Of a stretch of 64,000 nucleotides of DNA, positions 1 through 13,150 are shown one piece after another. Each line of letters starts with the position of its first letter. Positions within the stretch are counted from its first letter, which is position 1. The notes below the pieces were generated by a model. The model did no database searches and was not told the origin of the DNA. It saw only the letters and a program-made list of their open reading frames with translations. Origin of the DNA: Gordionus sp. m RMFG-2023. Taxonomy: Eukaryota > Nematomorpha > Gordioida > Chordodea > Parachordodidae. The position numbers and the translations under genes were made by a program. The stretch lies in NCBI RefSeq assembly GCF_954871325.1, contig NC_088777.1, positions 43,005,366-43,069,365 on the forward strand, read 5' to 3'.

Positions 1-2680
1 TTATACTTTTGGAGAAAAATCTACATCTGTCGTCTCATATTTAATATACACTCTCCCCACTAGCCCATATCAGGCATCGGCTCAAATGTGAAAATCCTAT
101 TATTTAAAACAAATATAAATAACTTTTCGGGTACGGGTTTATTTACCGTTAACGTTCGTAAGTGCAATTTTTTGCACTATTCTTATTTATTTATCTCTTG
201 CCAATTCTTTCGAAGAAAACTCGAATTACAAAACAAATATATGTAATAATAAAATATTAATTTTGAATTTCAAAGTTGATTAATTGTTTTTTTACAAACA
301 AATAGGGTTCTTCAATTAAGGTGATGGAAAAAAACACCTTTTTAATTTTTCTAATTGTCCCTTTAATTTATGACGCAAATTCTATTAAATTTTTATCTTA
401 AAAATTACATTTTAATCGGAACAGACAAAACAAATCAATAGATAAGGTACATTTAGTTATTTATTTTATTTTTTTAAAAAAACTTGTATATTTAAAAAAA
501 AAAAATAGAGAATATCTAATAATTATATATTATCCAATCCAATAGGGAATATAATTTTCTTTTCCACTTCTCATTATCTCATTTGTAAAAGTTGTGTCAT
601 TGGATATTGATTTGATATGTTCAACTCAATATTTAAAATATGTTTAATGGATAGACACTTTATTAAATGATTATCTGTGTTTCTTTAAAATTTTAAACCG
701 AATAATCGTCAATAATTTTTGTGAATAAACTTGCAATCACTAATTAAATTATATGAGCTATCTTCTTATTTTCAAGATATTAAAAAATGTAAATATAGAA
801 ATTAAGGGAGACCTTTAAAAACACTTAAAAATTTTTAAATTTGGTAAAAAAATATTTCCGGCTATCTCAAACGGTGGCTGCCTAAATGATGAGTACATCG
901 TACATGTAATTAATTTTTTTGGGATAGGTTCCATATAGCTAAATTGGGAATCTCTCTTACATAATTTTAAAAGTAATATTGAAAATTATATTAATAGATG
1001 ATATGAAGTAAACTCTTGTATTTAAATTGAGTTTTTCAAAACCTCTAAAAATAGAGGAAATCTCATGTTGTTCCCAATACATTATAATTTGAACAATAAA
1101 ATAACAATTTATCTTACACTATAAGGTGCTGTACGGAATCAAGTGGTTTAAAAAGTGGTCTGACTCAACCAGGTTGGGGCTTGTTGAGCAATATCAACAC
1201 TTACAAAAAATGAAATTTTAAAAATAGGATAATATATTAATAAACTGTGATAAAGTCCACGAATATTATATGGTTTTCGTTTCGGTATATATTAATATAT
1301 TGCATTCAAGATAATACATAAAAAGGTTAGAAAGTTTTTTTAGAAGATTTCAGGAAAAAGTTGCTTGCCTATCCCCGGATTCCCTTATATCAAATTTATT
1401 TATCATAAGATCATAAATTTGATTGAGGTCATATGGCTCTTTGTTCGCTGTGCCATGATTTTCCCAACTAGCTAATTAATTTAACGAGAACAGCTGAAGT
1501 ATACACCCCTCCCCCAAATAAAGCCCTAATTAAATTAATTTCATTAATTCCTTCCGCGTAAAATTATATTATACATCAAATATTATATTGTATAAACATA
1601 TTGTGTAGGGTTTTGTAAATTCAAGGCTATCCTTAAATATGCAATCATTTATAGCGCACATTATTCATTAATTTTGAAAAGAAACCCTGATTTTATTTGA
1701 GTTGTGGATATTAAAATTAAAATAGAAATGTAAACCCAAATTATATTTAAAAAAATAAATAAAATCCAGTTGAAAACCTTCAAAAGGGGGATCTAAAAAT
1801 ATTCAATAAAATTTATGGCCCAAAAAATTTACCCAAAAGTCTCCTTTACTTTAAAATTTAACGTAATGCCATATTTTATGATTAAATTGTTTAAATATAT
1901 TTGATAAATTTTATGTGTAACACAATCATAATAATTTTAACCTATTTATACCTTGTTTATATTTTTTTTTATTTAATATTGTACCGATATATTAAATATG
2001 AATAAACAAAGAATTTTTTTTTTAAGAAAAAAAAAATTAATTAATTAGTATTAGCAATCTTGTTAAAAGCTTTTCATGTAATTTGTATTCTTATGTGTTT
2101 TTGTAAGATGGGTATTGCCTTGATTGAATATTATTAGAATCTGACGTCTTTACTCATTTTAATATGTGTGTAATAAAATGTTTAGGAGGAAAAAAAGGCA
2201 TTTCTAAGAAAATTCAGACAACAAATTTAAACAGTAAAATAACAAAAATTAATAATAGCTTTAATCTCCTAATTATGTCTATAACTATAAAAGTTGTATA
2301 TATTATTTTAAAAAAATTGATATAAATACTTCTTACTTACTATAATATGGCTATAAATATAATTTTTTTAAAAAAAATAACCTATACACAAAGTTTAAAA
2401 TAAAAAAATATCATAATTTTAATATTATAATCTTTAAAAAGAAGAAGAATTAAAGAAAACATTTCTACCGCCAATTTGTCGAAATATTCCAAAAAAGTTA
2501 TCAAGGTATTTATATATTATTATAACTCGGTCAAAATGATCTCCCGCTTTTATAGTGATAAATTTTGGGTAAAAATTCTTATTTTTTCTTAATTTAACAT
2601 TCAAAAGAGAATAAAAATTATGGTTATTTATGAATCATTTTCCCCAAGTTTCGAATAATTTTTTTTAAAAAAAAAAAGAT
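1..2680. other. AT-rich non-coding stretch
   Basis: No coding exon, RNA gene or clear transposon end is visible. Homopolymer A and T runs dominate. A somewhat richer patch at about 870-935 reads like the front of a tRNA-derived SINE and shares a CTA-A-GATGAGT-CAT core with a patch at 49810-49880. A short block near 30-85 (CTCCCCACTAG) resembles one at 47545-47570, which suggests a dispersed repeat. Confidence 0.6.
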
Positions 2681-2688
2681 ATGCATAC

Positions 2689-3128
2689 TAGAGATCTGCA
2701 AAGTTAGGCCAGGCCCGTACCCGGCCTGAGTCGGGCCCATTCTATTTAAAATAATCGGGTTCGGGCCGGGCCCTAATATTTTAAAAAAAGTTCAGGCCGG
2801 GCCGGGCCTAATATTTTAAAAAAGTTTGGGCCGGGCCGGGCTTTATATTTTAAAAAAAATTCGGGCCGGGTAGGGTCGAACCTTGGAAATTTTTTTAAAT
2901 ATATCTAAATTTATCAATTTTATATTAAATTTTTTATGTAAAATAAAAATATTTGATTTTATTTATTGAAACGAAACGACATATAACAATATGTCTTTTA
3001 TTTTGAGTAATTATAAAGATTAATTTCTATATTTAAATAAATTCGGGCTGAGCCGGCTGGGTAAATTTTTTTTAAAAAAAATTCGGGTTCGGGCGGGCTT
3101 GAAAAATTAGGCCCGATGCAGATCACTA
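2689..3128. mobile_element. GC-rich hAT-type MITE with perfect 8-bp target duplication
   Basis: This 440-bp non-autonomous element is flanked by ATGCATAC at 2681-2688 and 3129-3136. Its inverted ends read TAGAGATCTGCA and TAGTGATCTGCA. The interior alternates GGGCCGGGC-type blocks with A/T runs, so it is strikingly GC-rich against the genome. An 8-bp duplication together with TAG-type ends points to the hAT superfamily. It holds no gene. Related copies or relics lie at 26502-26761, 44432-44844, 52815-52911 and 62395-62503. Confidence 0.85.
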
Positions 3129-3608
3129 ATGCATACCTTATATTTTTAATCTAATAAAAAAAATGCTAAATTTTAATTTTTCCAAATAAGATCGGCTGCA
3201 ACTTTATTTTTCTATTCTCCTTCTAATCCTTTAGAATGCTATTTTCTTTCATCATTTGGTATTGTTTTTTTTTCTCTTTCAATAAAATAGTATAATAGTA
3301 TATTTATAGAAATACCGCATTGGGATATGAAATTCGCCAAGTATCCTGATTCTCTCAATTTTAAATCAATTAATGAGATGGTTATTTTTTTTTAAACTGA
3401 AAAATTTAATTTAACCAAAAATATATTATCAACATCTATAGAGAACTTTCCGATTTTATTTCGTTATAAACTTTTCATGCATTTTATAAATTTGAATGAG
3501 GAATCTATCTATATACAAATAAATATATACATATTAAGATCAGTTTAAAAAGTTCGCGGCAAAAGTGTTTGAAAATTAGTATGGGTATACTCGATTAGTA
3601 AATAGAGG

Positions 3609-3723
3609 TCCAAACCTTTATGCCATTTATGTGCAAAATTTCTAGGCTTACATAATATTATTTTGGCTATCTTAATCGAACCATTTTTAAAAATCTACCC
3701 AAATCGGGTCGTTTAACAACACA
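3609..3723 (+). mobile_element. Diverged half copy of the GTTGTTAAACGGC MITE
   Basis: The stretch is collinear with the right half of the intact MITE at 60626-60844. Both run from a CAAACCTTT block through TAATATTATT and a TTTTTAAAAAT block to a terminal CGTTTAACAACAC. It is clearly older than the other copy, and its left inverted end is no longer recognisable. Confidence 0.55.
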
Positions 3724-6700
3724 TACTTTTCATTCTGTAATGTCCTCCTAGATAAATAAAATACAAAAAAATTAAAAATATTTTTCGGTAAATTATTTTA
3801 AATTAAATGATTTTGAATCCCCTTTAATACATATACAAAAATAATTGAAATTTATTTTAAACCATATAAAAAATTAATTGATAATTATTTTGCCCTAAAA
3901 TATTTTTTTTTTTAAATCAAACGTGACATTTCAAAATATTTTCGAAGGTGAAAACAAATATTTAATAAATAATTATTTATTTTTTTACAACTTATTTTCT
4001 AGCTTTTGGGTTTAAAATAAATTCTTCTTCATCTAACAAACTGATAAGTAATAGATATTAAAAAATTCAAAATTGACGGTCAATTTTATTATTAGTTGCT
4101 TTATTTTTGAAGGGATGGGCTAAAAAAAATTGCCTTATTTTATAACTTTTGCATTTTAAATAGTTTATTACCAAAAAAATAATATAATTATAAAATTTTT
4201 GCATTATATTATATGTTTGTCCTTTTTTTCGTACAAATTTTAAACTTACAATCTTTTTTTTTAAAAAAAGAATAATATCAAAGTCGTTTTGTTGGACTAT
4301 TATTTGTCTTCTTTAACATCCTTTTATAAGTTAAAATAAGAGAAAACTTCCATTTTTATTTCCTATCTTTACCTATTAAAAAAGAAAATTTTTATTTTAT
4401 TAAGTAAAAAAATAAAATAAAATAAAGACATTGGAAATTTGAATAATTTTATTATAAAAATTTTTATAAAAGAACCATGAGCTAGCCAAAATGACATATA
4501 ACTGTTTGATATTAATAAAAAATTATCAAATTTATCATTTTTATATATATAAAATTATAGAGAAAAAAAAGGAAATAAATTACAGGTAATATATATAAAT
4601 TAATTAGGAATTTAATTTAATACTCTTTAAAGCTGGCGCTATAAACAAAACTTGAGAGTAGGACCTAGCCATTTTTTTTATGGTGTGTTTTGCGTCTTTG
4701 ATTTTATTATATAAGGAATACGGCCAATATGTCTTTTTTCGGTTAATTAACAATTTATTTCCAAATTTAGATCATTTTTTGAATGCGGTCCTTAAATTTA
4801 AAATTTTATTTTTACTGGATATCTATTCCAACATGTGTTGAATTTTTATTTTATGAATTTTGGAAAATTTTGTTATGAACTCTTGAATTACTTTTAACTT
4901 ATATAATAGTAATTTTTTCATAGTTTTTATAAAAGGTATTAATGAAAAATGACTTAAAAGTTAATGGCAAAATTATCCGAAGTTCATAAGGTAGGAATTC
5001 TGAACATGCTGAGTAAAATCAAATTTTAAAATACTTGGTCAAAAAATTATTTAAAGTTGAAAAAATAACACATTGACTCTTACAAATGCAACGAATGCAT
5101 AATTGCCACAATTGCTTTATCGGGAATTCAATTTGGCAAAAATTTGTTGGCCTTTCAGATCAAACAAAGCTCTGAAGATGGCCCTGAAGTCAGGTTCAGA
5201 TACAAAAACAATTTTAAAAAAAACCTGGTTCGAGCTATTCTTATTTTTTGACCCAAAATATATTTATAAAAAAATTAAAACCAATAAAATAAAATGAGGA
5301 TTTGGATTAGTATAAAGCAGTTAAATTATTATTTTTACTGTATAAAATAAGTCTTATGTTCTTACATTAAAAATTCGGGAATTCGTGCAACATAAATTTA
5401 TTAATTTTGTAAGAAGAAAAATTCCAAGAAAAAAACTTAAAAAATATTTTTATTAAATATTTTCTCTATAATGCTCTTGTTTAAACATTTATTATTACTA
5501 AATAGGGTTTAAAGGAACGAAGTCAAGTTGCTTATCTGATACAAATTTTTTAAAAACTTGCTACTTATAAAATTAATTCAATGATATATAAATATCTTTA
5601 TTTGTATAATAATTCATTTTATGATAAATAATTTATTAATAGTAAATGATTATTGACAAAAAATATAAATATAATTTTTTATATATGCTTAAACAAATCC
5701 CGTGAAGGTCACCTTTCTCTGAATTAAACAAGGGTTCATTTCAGCTATTAAATACCAAAGGATATAATTTTTTTTAAAAATTTTAATTATTGAGATTAAG
5801 ATACGTTGGCAATTTCAATTATAAAATAATAATTTCCTGATTGACAGAACTTTCTAGAATATTCTCCATTTGATTTATCAGGTGTTTATATTTTTTATAA
5901 TTATCAGTATTTAAGTTGCTAATAAAAAAAAATCGACGATCTGGTTGTCTAAATATGATGTTTTTACGTGTTGAGTGGTTTTTTTGGAGGGGTGGAGAGG
6001 GGGGTATAACTATACCACAGGGATTTTAAAGCCTACAAACAAAAATTAAACATTTTCGATCAGGGAGTTTTTTTAAAATAATATAGGTATTCTTCGATGC
6101 ACTTATATTTATCTACTTTTCCCCCTGATAACATAACTGCTTATCTACATCTCTTTTAATTTTGTTATAAGAGGATTTTAGGAATTTCTTTCCTTTTTGA
6201 TAATCGGATTTTATTTATCTTTTCTTTCTTTTTTTCTTCGTTTTTGATTTTCATAAAACCCCTATTATTGTCTACCAAATGGATTAATATAATATAACTA
6301 AGTCCTCGTCCTGGTTTTTTTTCCTTATTTTTTGCAACTTATTTTTGTTTAGCTCGGGCTAAATTGATGATTTTGAACTAGGACACACTTTTTTGGTTGA
6401 AAATCACAAAGATACGTTTCATAAGTAAATATTACATCTTTCATTTTAGGCTGTTTAGAGGAAGCTATGTATACGTCTAAATAGCCTGCTGTTTAGAAAG
6501 AACTAACCATGACACGGCCTAAATATTGATAAAAATTTTCAGAACAAATGTTTAATCTCTTTTAAATCACAAATTTGGCTAAAACCTTGTTGCTAATAGT
6601 TTTTTCCTTTACACTGGCTCTACTATACTGTTTAAAGCACTCATGATCACTAATAAATGCCGAATCATTAGCACATATTACAGTATTAGTGTTATAATTG

Positions 6701-9687
6701 TTGGATAAACTTTAACGAAGATAACAGAAAAATATTACATATTTTCTAAAAGCAAAATAAAAAAGGGAAAATCAAAAATACCTAATCATCATTTATATGC
6801 GTGACCGAAATTATAGGCATGGAGGCAAAGTCCTCGAAATATTTTTCGTAACCCATCTCTCTCTTAAATAAATCATGGATACGACATTGGATATAAATAA
6901 ATAATAGGTTTAAAGACCCAACTAACCCAGGAGGTCTACAAGATCCTGATTAGGTAGTATACATGATCTTAATCAGTATATTCATTTTATAATAGAATTC
7001 TTTTATGTTATAGGAGGCTTCAGCGGTCATCGGCTTAGTAGGGCTCAAAACTTATGGATATTCCCTCCAAAAATTTTATAGAGTAATGTTTTCTCTGATA
7101 AATTATCAAAAATTAGTTAAATAGGAAAGTAATGTACTTTAATTTTCTCCCTCTATTCTTGATTGTAGAGCTTGCAATTTATTTCTTACATTATCTGTTA
7201 TTATTTTGATAAGCGTAGGTAATATTAGCGATACATTTTGCAATTCATTATACTTGGTGATCACATATGTTAGAGCCGAGAAGCATAACAGCTCGATTTA
7301 TGATTTTTTATTTGAAATTTTAAAAAGGTTATTTTAAAATATAAGTCAATCAAAAATTAGAGAAAATAAGTTAAATTTTCCTAATTTTATTATAGAACAT
7401 ACATAAAAATAATAAATTAAGTAACAGTAGCATAACCACATATAAAGCTAATTATTGAACAAATGTATATAATTTTAAAACACGTTATGAAGTTTAAACC
7501 CAGTTTGAAAATATTTATAACCCTTCAGTCTCACCTTTCAAAGATTTCTTTTAACAGTTGGGGTTAAAATTATAACATTCGTACTTTTTGGTTTGACAGC
7601 CCTAGCTATAATATTATATATTACTTATTTTTGCATATTTTTTTAAGTTTTTTGCAATACAAATTTTTAATTTTGTTGTAATCATAATTCTGGGGGAAAT
7701 TTTATTTTATACCATTTAATAATTGAATAAAATATATTATAATAATAATCGGTAAAATTTCTTTCATCATCAATACTAGTGAATGTTTATTGAATTTTAT
7801 CAACATATATTGAGAAGAGTTCCACTAAAAGAGTCCATAAATTGTAGTTTTATTGGAGAAGTATTATTTTCCGGAATAAATTTTGCTCGAAAGTCTATAA
7901 TAATCAGTTCATTAGGTGAAACTCGCGTTCACATATTTTTGGTAGCTACAATGAATTTATTAATAAAAATTTTAAACTTTCTTAAATCATCGTAATGTTT
8001 ATTGTCGATATTCCATTATCAGATTGATCCCTCTCCATAATATAATAAATGAATCATTTATATTTTTTTTTGCAAGCAATATCTGCTGGGATATATAATA
8101 TTAACATCTCACTTTTACTAGAATTTTCAAAATTATACTGGCAATTACTAAAGCGGTTATAAATTACGTTTAAATGATTGTAATAAACAATACACGATAT
8201 CAAAGCGAGAAATGATAATAAATTTTTTTTAGCAACGCTCTACTTGAATAACTAGTCTTATATTTCATATAAATTGTGTCATTCAAGAATTTAAAGAGTA
8301 CCATGGCATAATGATAGACTATAGTAAGCATTGTTGCGGTGCCATGCCAGATAAACGGTTTTGACATTAAGTATCTTAGCTAGCCAAAAAAAAGAATTTT
8401 AATTTTGCGAATAATCTTCAGATAAACAAAATATACTAATGTATTGATTGCCAAAAGGTTTAGACTCTAATTCAATTAGGTCCAAAAATAAAAAAAATGC
8501 ATTTATTGAAAACAAACACCAATAACAGATTTCATATAAACAATAAAGGCTACTTTATTGGTATGAGTATAGAAATCTTAGATTGAAGGCTGGCAATAAT
8601 ATTTATGATTCTTATTAGCATTTCCTAACAATGCAGTCGACTATATTTAACGCGGAGATATGTAGTGAGTGTCATTTATAAAAGTTTCATATCTACTTGC
8701 GCTTATGTAATTCTATTAATAATATAAATTTTGATTTTTGTTACCCGCCATACATCACTGTTAACATGACATACTCATCTTGATATCTACCAAGGTTATT
8801 CAGAATTTAAAAAAAAAGATTTTAGTATTAATAAAAATTGAATTAAAAAATTTAAATTCTGTTATAAACCATATTTAATTATTATTCATTAAGATCAATT
8901 TGTAATAAAGTATAAAATAATTTTAATATCTTTAGTATAAGAGCTAATAAAAAAAAAATAAGAATATCTTGAGGAAATACGATATTATTTAATAAAACGT
9001 TTTAATTAAAATGTAAATATAGATTAATTTATATAGATTCTAAATTACATTTTTGAATATTTTTTTTACTAGGGAAGCAGATTTTACAGCATTTTTATGC
9101 AAATTTTTATTTTTCATAGTAAGCATATTTATATTAATGAGTTAGATATTAAACAAGTAAATTTAATTATGCTAAACTTAAAATATATCTATTTGTATGT
9201 CCGTGGAATATGTAATTTAGTATTCTTTTTTAAACTTGACTTTATAATTTTGCTAGAAGGTAATAAATTACTTAATCTTATTATTATGGAATTCAATGCA
9301 CACTGTATAATTTATGTAAGTCATTTTAGAGATACCATAATATTGAATTTTTTTTTAGGTTTGACATTTTTTTCATTACAAATATTTAAAAGTATTATTA
9401 ACTATAATTTTTTTTTTGCTAAAATATACTGTATTATAGTAGCATTATCAAGGAGGGTGGGTCCCTGTTTGAAAATTTGGAATTATTATGAAACCCTTTT
9501 CATTTATAAATTTCTCTAGCACCTTCAAAATGTGAAAGTATAGCTAACGCTCCTAACATTTTAAATATTATAATCTAAATCCCTTTCTTTTGTTCAATTT
9601 AAGAACATTAGAATTTTTTTGAAAAGTTCTCCTAAATTGAATATGCTTAGAAACGTCACTCTTGGATTTTTTTTATAATTGTGTTAT

Positions 9688-9753
9688 CTCTATTTTAAAT
9701 ACACTTTTAGAACATGTCCATCTGTATTTTAAATACATTTTTATAACATGTCC
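9688..9753. repeat. Two-copy tandem repeat, about 33 bp
   Basis: Two adjacent copies share TATTTTAAATACA at the start and AACATGTCCA at the end (9688-9720 and 9721-9753) with a few differences. It is a simple local duplication with no visible function. Confidence 0.7.
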
Positions 9754-11030
9754 AACCTTGGAAAATATATATAAGGTTGATTAATAATAATTTTTAAGTT
9801 TTATTTACCAATAAAATTTTCATGCATAGTCTTAGAAAGTCATAAAATTTAGCGGCGAACAGTCTAGCACCCATTTCATTCTGTTTATTATAAAATAATA
9901 ATATTTATCAATATATTTATTATTATTTAAAACATTAATTTGTTCTCTTTAGCGCCAAAATTTACACTCTGAAAATAACAGATAAAAAAAATAAAACAGA
10001 ATAATTACATAATCGGTGATTTTATTATAAATAGTCTGAAGTGAAGTTAATGTAAATATTGTGACGCAATTTTTATTTATCGAATAAGAGGCCACTTGAT
10101 ATGATTGCTTATGTTATAAATTTTTTTAATTAAAAGTTGATTTATTTAGGGAAATCTTAAGTGTTACTACTACTTGTTGGGCTCGATTCTATTAATTTTG
10201 GCACATAAAATTTTGCGCTAGGCCTAAATAAGTAAAAATAATTTAATGCACGCTTAATGATATATAATGAAGAGCAAACTTTGAATAAAAAAAACATGTC
10301 AAGTTTTAATACCTAAAAATACATTTTATTATTAATATATGTAACATAATAATATGTAATATAAACTATGGTTGGAAATAATATTTTTAATTTTATCAAA
10401 TTATCAGTGAGCATTATATAATATATTATATCTTTTGTTACCAATGTTTCTTTAAAATCACTCAATTGTTCATAATACATTATATATTTAAGTTTTATAA
10501 CATGAATAAAATACATTATATATTATAATATATTATTGTTTTAAAAATATGTAGGACAAATTTTAAAAACCCACCTTTAATTAAAAAATATATTATATTT
10601 TTTAAAAAAATCTTTATTTATAAATTATTTTTAAAACTTTGATTTAAATAATATAAAAATATTTTAAAAGCACTACACCCATCGCCTCCCCTAATTTATA
10701 TAATATTTATATTTGCCCAAAAATTTTGAAATTAGGTTACAAAACAAAATTTTCGAGTTTGACAAAATCATCCAAAATAAAAATTTTTTTACAAAATTTG
10801 TATATTTATAAATGGGATTTAATTGCTATAATAAAAATCCTTAGCGGATATTCATTATCTCCATACTCCCGTAAACATTCTTAATGCAAATATTAGTTCT
10901 ATTAAATTTTATTATTTTTATCTTACTGAATAATATTTATTTTAAAAAAATATACCTTTTCCTTCATTAGGAGGAATGCATTTTTTTATTAGATTAAATT
11001 TATATAAAGTAATTCATTTCAAAAAAAATC

Positions 11031-11043
11031 TTTTTTTATACAG
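11031..11043 (+). other. Likely splice acceptor before the insulin-like coding exon
   Basis: A T-rich tract ends in ATACAG at 11043, 37 bp before the start codon. This looks like a 3' splice site, so the transcript probably has an upstream non-coding exon. It could instead be an ordinary T-run in a promoter; RNA reads would settle it. Confidence 0.45.
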
Positions 11044-11080
11044 TTGTTAGTCGGAATCAAAGAACAATAAAGGAATAACA

Positions 11081-11384
11081 ATGCTCAAATTCAACTCAAT
11101 TATGAAGTGTAATAACGACAAAAAAAAATTACTGATAATCTCATTACTCCTGATTCAATTATTGAGCCGAGAGTTCTCTATGGTTAACGCGCGTTTCTAC
11201 GACATTCGGTCGAGTGAATCGAAACTAACGGATACCGAAATCGATGATATGATAAAAGTTATAAAGACTCATAAAGTTACATACTGCGGCAATAATTTGA
11301 ATAAAATATTGCATCTCGTGTGCAACGGGGTTTATTATGAAGGCAAATCTAGATTTAAAAGAGGTCTCTTGAACGAAAATTCAA
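11081..11384 (+). CDS. ILP: Insulin-like exon 1: signal peptide and B chain
   Basis: This exon has 101 codons plus one base and ends at TCAA|GTATAA. An alternative donor AGAG|GTCTCT, after base 11361, is also in phase 1 and would shorten the C-peptide by about eight residues. The frame runs on to 11449 if unspliced, but that product would have no A chain. Confidence 0.85.
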
Positions 11385-13097
11385 GTATAATAAATTATTT
11401 TTTAATAAATGATCTACAGCAAAACTCTAAAGTGGTTTTTTCATTGTGATCACCTCATTATATTGATTGCTTTACTTCGATCCTTTGAGGTCCTATTTAT
11501 TTTTATTTTGACTACCTGCTAATGAACAGTCATTGAATGACCACTTATTGGAGTTTATATTGTAAACTATTTGTGACGAATTTTTATTTTTTAAAAGTTA
11601 AAGATTATTATTATAGTATGCTCATATATTCTTCATCTAGGGGAGATCGGTGATCATGTGAGCCCTAAAAGGCAAACACCATGATCAGAGCTATACTCAC
11701 TACTATATAATTCTAAAAAAATAATAATTTTGTTCCTTTTACTTACTTTTACATATAGAGAAGAAAAAAAAATACAATATAATAATTTTTGCGAAATAAA
11801 TATTGGGAAGGAATAAGCCCATTCGAGGATGGTCGTGCGGTTGTTTGTGAGAACTAAGAAAAACAATCTTTTAATTCACTTTGCATTGTCTTTAAAAGAT
11901 TTATTTAATATGTAAAAATATTTTTAAAATTAAAAATCAAATTTAAACTTATAGTTATATCATTAATTCTGAAATGAATGTTTAAATGGTTCGTAGGAAC
12001 ATCTGAAGACTAACCCCATACAGGGTTTAATCTTTTATATAAGATAATTTTTCAATGAACTCCATTCTTTATTTATCATTTACAATTAATTTTTTTTAAA
12101 ATTTGATATGTATTATTTTTTTTTAAAAAATCTACATTTAAAGTGTGAGTATATTAAATAATATATAAAATTAAAATTAAAAAAAATAAGAATTAAAAAA
12201 AATAAGAACCAAAAATAACTATTTAAGTTAAATCGATAAGGCTTAATGATCCATGTGTAGACAGTTGAATAAGCAAATTTCGATTGATATTCTTTGCCGT
12301 AAGTAACATTTTTGATTAAACGTAACTTCTTTCCTATTGTTTTGAAAATTCCATGGTTTGAGGTTCAAGTGAACCGCAGGTGTCTGAGACTATCAAAACG
12401 AATAAAATTCTTTAGGTGGCTGTGTTTATTAGTTTTTTCTGTTCTCGTGGAGTTAGTGGAAAAGAATCTGGCAAAATGATCTATGCAAGTTGAATCAAGC
12501 AAGAGGAACACCATGATGATTTCAAGGGATTAAGATCATTGTTATCAAAACAATTAAAACTTTTATAATTTTATATTTTTAAGAAATTAAAAAAATTTCA
12601 ATATTTGCATATTTTGCGTTCTACGAAATTTTTATTGGCCCAATGTTAAAAAAAATTTTTTTTAATCGCCTAAAATGTATAATATAGTTATATATTTTCA
12701 ATAAAACAATTAAAATATTGGAGTTTAGTATTTAGTAAGTATCCTATAAGAAAATTCCCGCCCGCAAGAATTTAGATGATAACATCCCGATCTCCCATAC
12801 TCACCCATTCTTAATAATATAAAAATATACATTATGTATATAATAGGATTTTTCTATATTAGTTGAATATTTTAACAAACTTTTTTAAAAAATAATTAAT
12901 TAGATTATGTAGATTCATCTAACAATTATAACGAGGACGACGACTCTGATGAATCTGACGATATCATCCATCAACCAGGTACTAATATGTTATCTAGAAA
13001 ACCAGGTGCATATAAAGAATGCTGCCTTAAGGCTTGTACTATTTTACAATTGAGGGCATTTTGTGGTAAACCTAAAATGTCTATAGAAAATTTTTAA
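11081..13097 (+). CDS. ILP: Insulin-like peptide precursor, two coding exons
   Basis: The coding sequence joins 11081-11384 to 12904-13097, giving 165 residues. It is a secreted hormone precursor expected to bind an insulin-type receptor. Residues 16-29 are a hydrophobic signal core, with likely cleavage after VNA (residues 35-37). The B-chain pair is Cys69 and Cys81, exactly 11 residues apart as in insulin, in YCGNNLNKILHLVCNG. Lys93-Arg94 is a dibasic cleavage site. An acidic C-peptide (about 102-132) precedes Arg133-Lys134 and the A chain, with Cys141-Cys142, Cys146 and Cys155 in the canonical CC-x3-C-x8-C pattern. The intron is in phase 1 within the C-peptide, the conserved insulin position. 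The start context AACAATG is good; Met8 is an alternative start. The exact hormone subfamily is not resolved. Confidence 0.9.
11385..12903 (+). other. Intron of the insulin-like gene
   Basis: The intron starts GTATAA and ends TTAATTAG. Most of it is AT-rich. The segment 12240-12540 is less AT-rich than its flanks and may be a worn repeat or a regulatory block; no coding frame there is convincing. Confidence 0.65.
12904..13097 (+). CDS. ILP: Insulin-like exon 2: C-peptide end and A chain
   Basis: The exon follows TTAATTAG and opens with two bases completing a phase-1 codon. It then encodes YVDSSNNYNEDDD and further acidic residues, SRKPGAYK, and ECCLKACTILQLRAFC, ending in ten more residues and a TAA at 13095-13097. 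The four A-chain cysteines have exact insulin spacing. Proline follows the Arg-Lys pair, so cleavage may occur at a neighbouring basic residue instead. Confidence 0.88.
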
Positions 13098-13144
13098 ATT
13101 CCTTATGATTACAAAAAAACACAATTCAAATGATATTTTATTTA

Positions 13145-13150
13145 AATAAA
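13145..13150 (+). promoter_or_regulatory. Polyadenylation signal of the insulin-like gene
   Basis: AATAAA lies 48 bases after the stop codon, a normal distance. In such AT-rich DNA the hexamer is common, so support comes mainly from position. Confidence 0.5.

Larger units (their letters stand above)
3724..11043. other. Non-coding region upstream of the insulin-like gene
   Basis: No exon with convincing codon structure is visible. Apparent reading frames at 5103-5297, 7783-7995 and 9097-9519 are rich in I, F, L, N, K and Y, as AT-rich noise is, and lack recognisable motifs. A G-rich run sits at 5990-6004. Upstream exon(s) of the insulin-like transcript and its promoter may lie here but cannot be placed. 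Confidence 0.5.

Noticed and set aside
9097-9519. 140-codon frame in the upstream region
   Set aside because: Composition is almost wholly I, L, F, N, K and Y with no motif; it fits AT-rich noise.
10313-10516. Minus-strand 67-codon frame near the insulin-like gene
   Set aside because: Low-complexity AT-rich translation; no splice or family support.
11081-11449. Single-exon secreted protein ending at 11449
   Set aside because: The unspliced frame would lack the insulin A chain, which is found in phase at 12904-13097.
11654-11866. Minus-strand frame inside the insulin-like intron
   Set aside because: No conserved motif and it lies in an intron of a well-supported gene.
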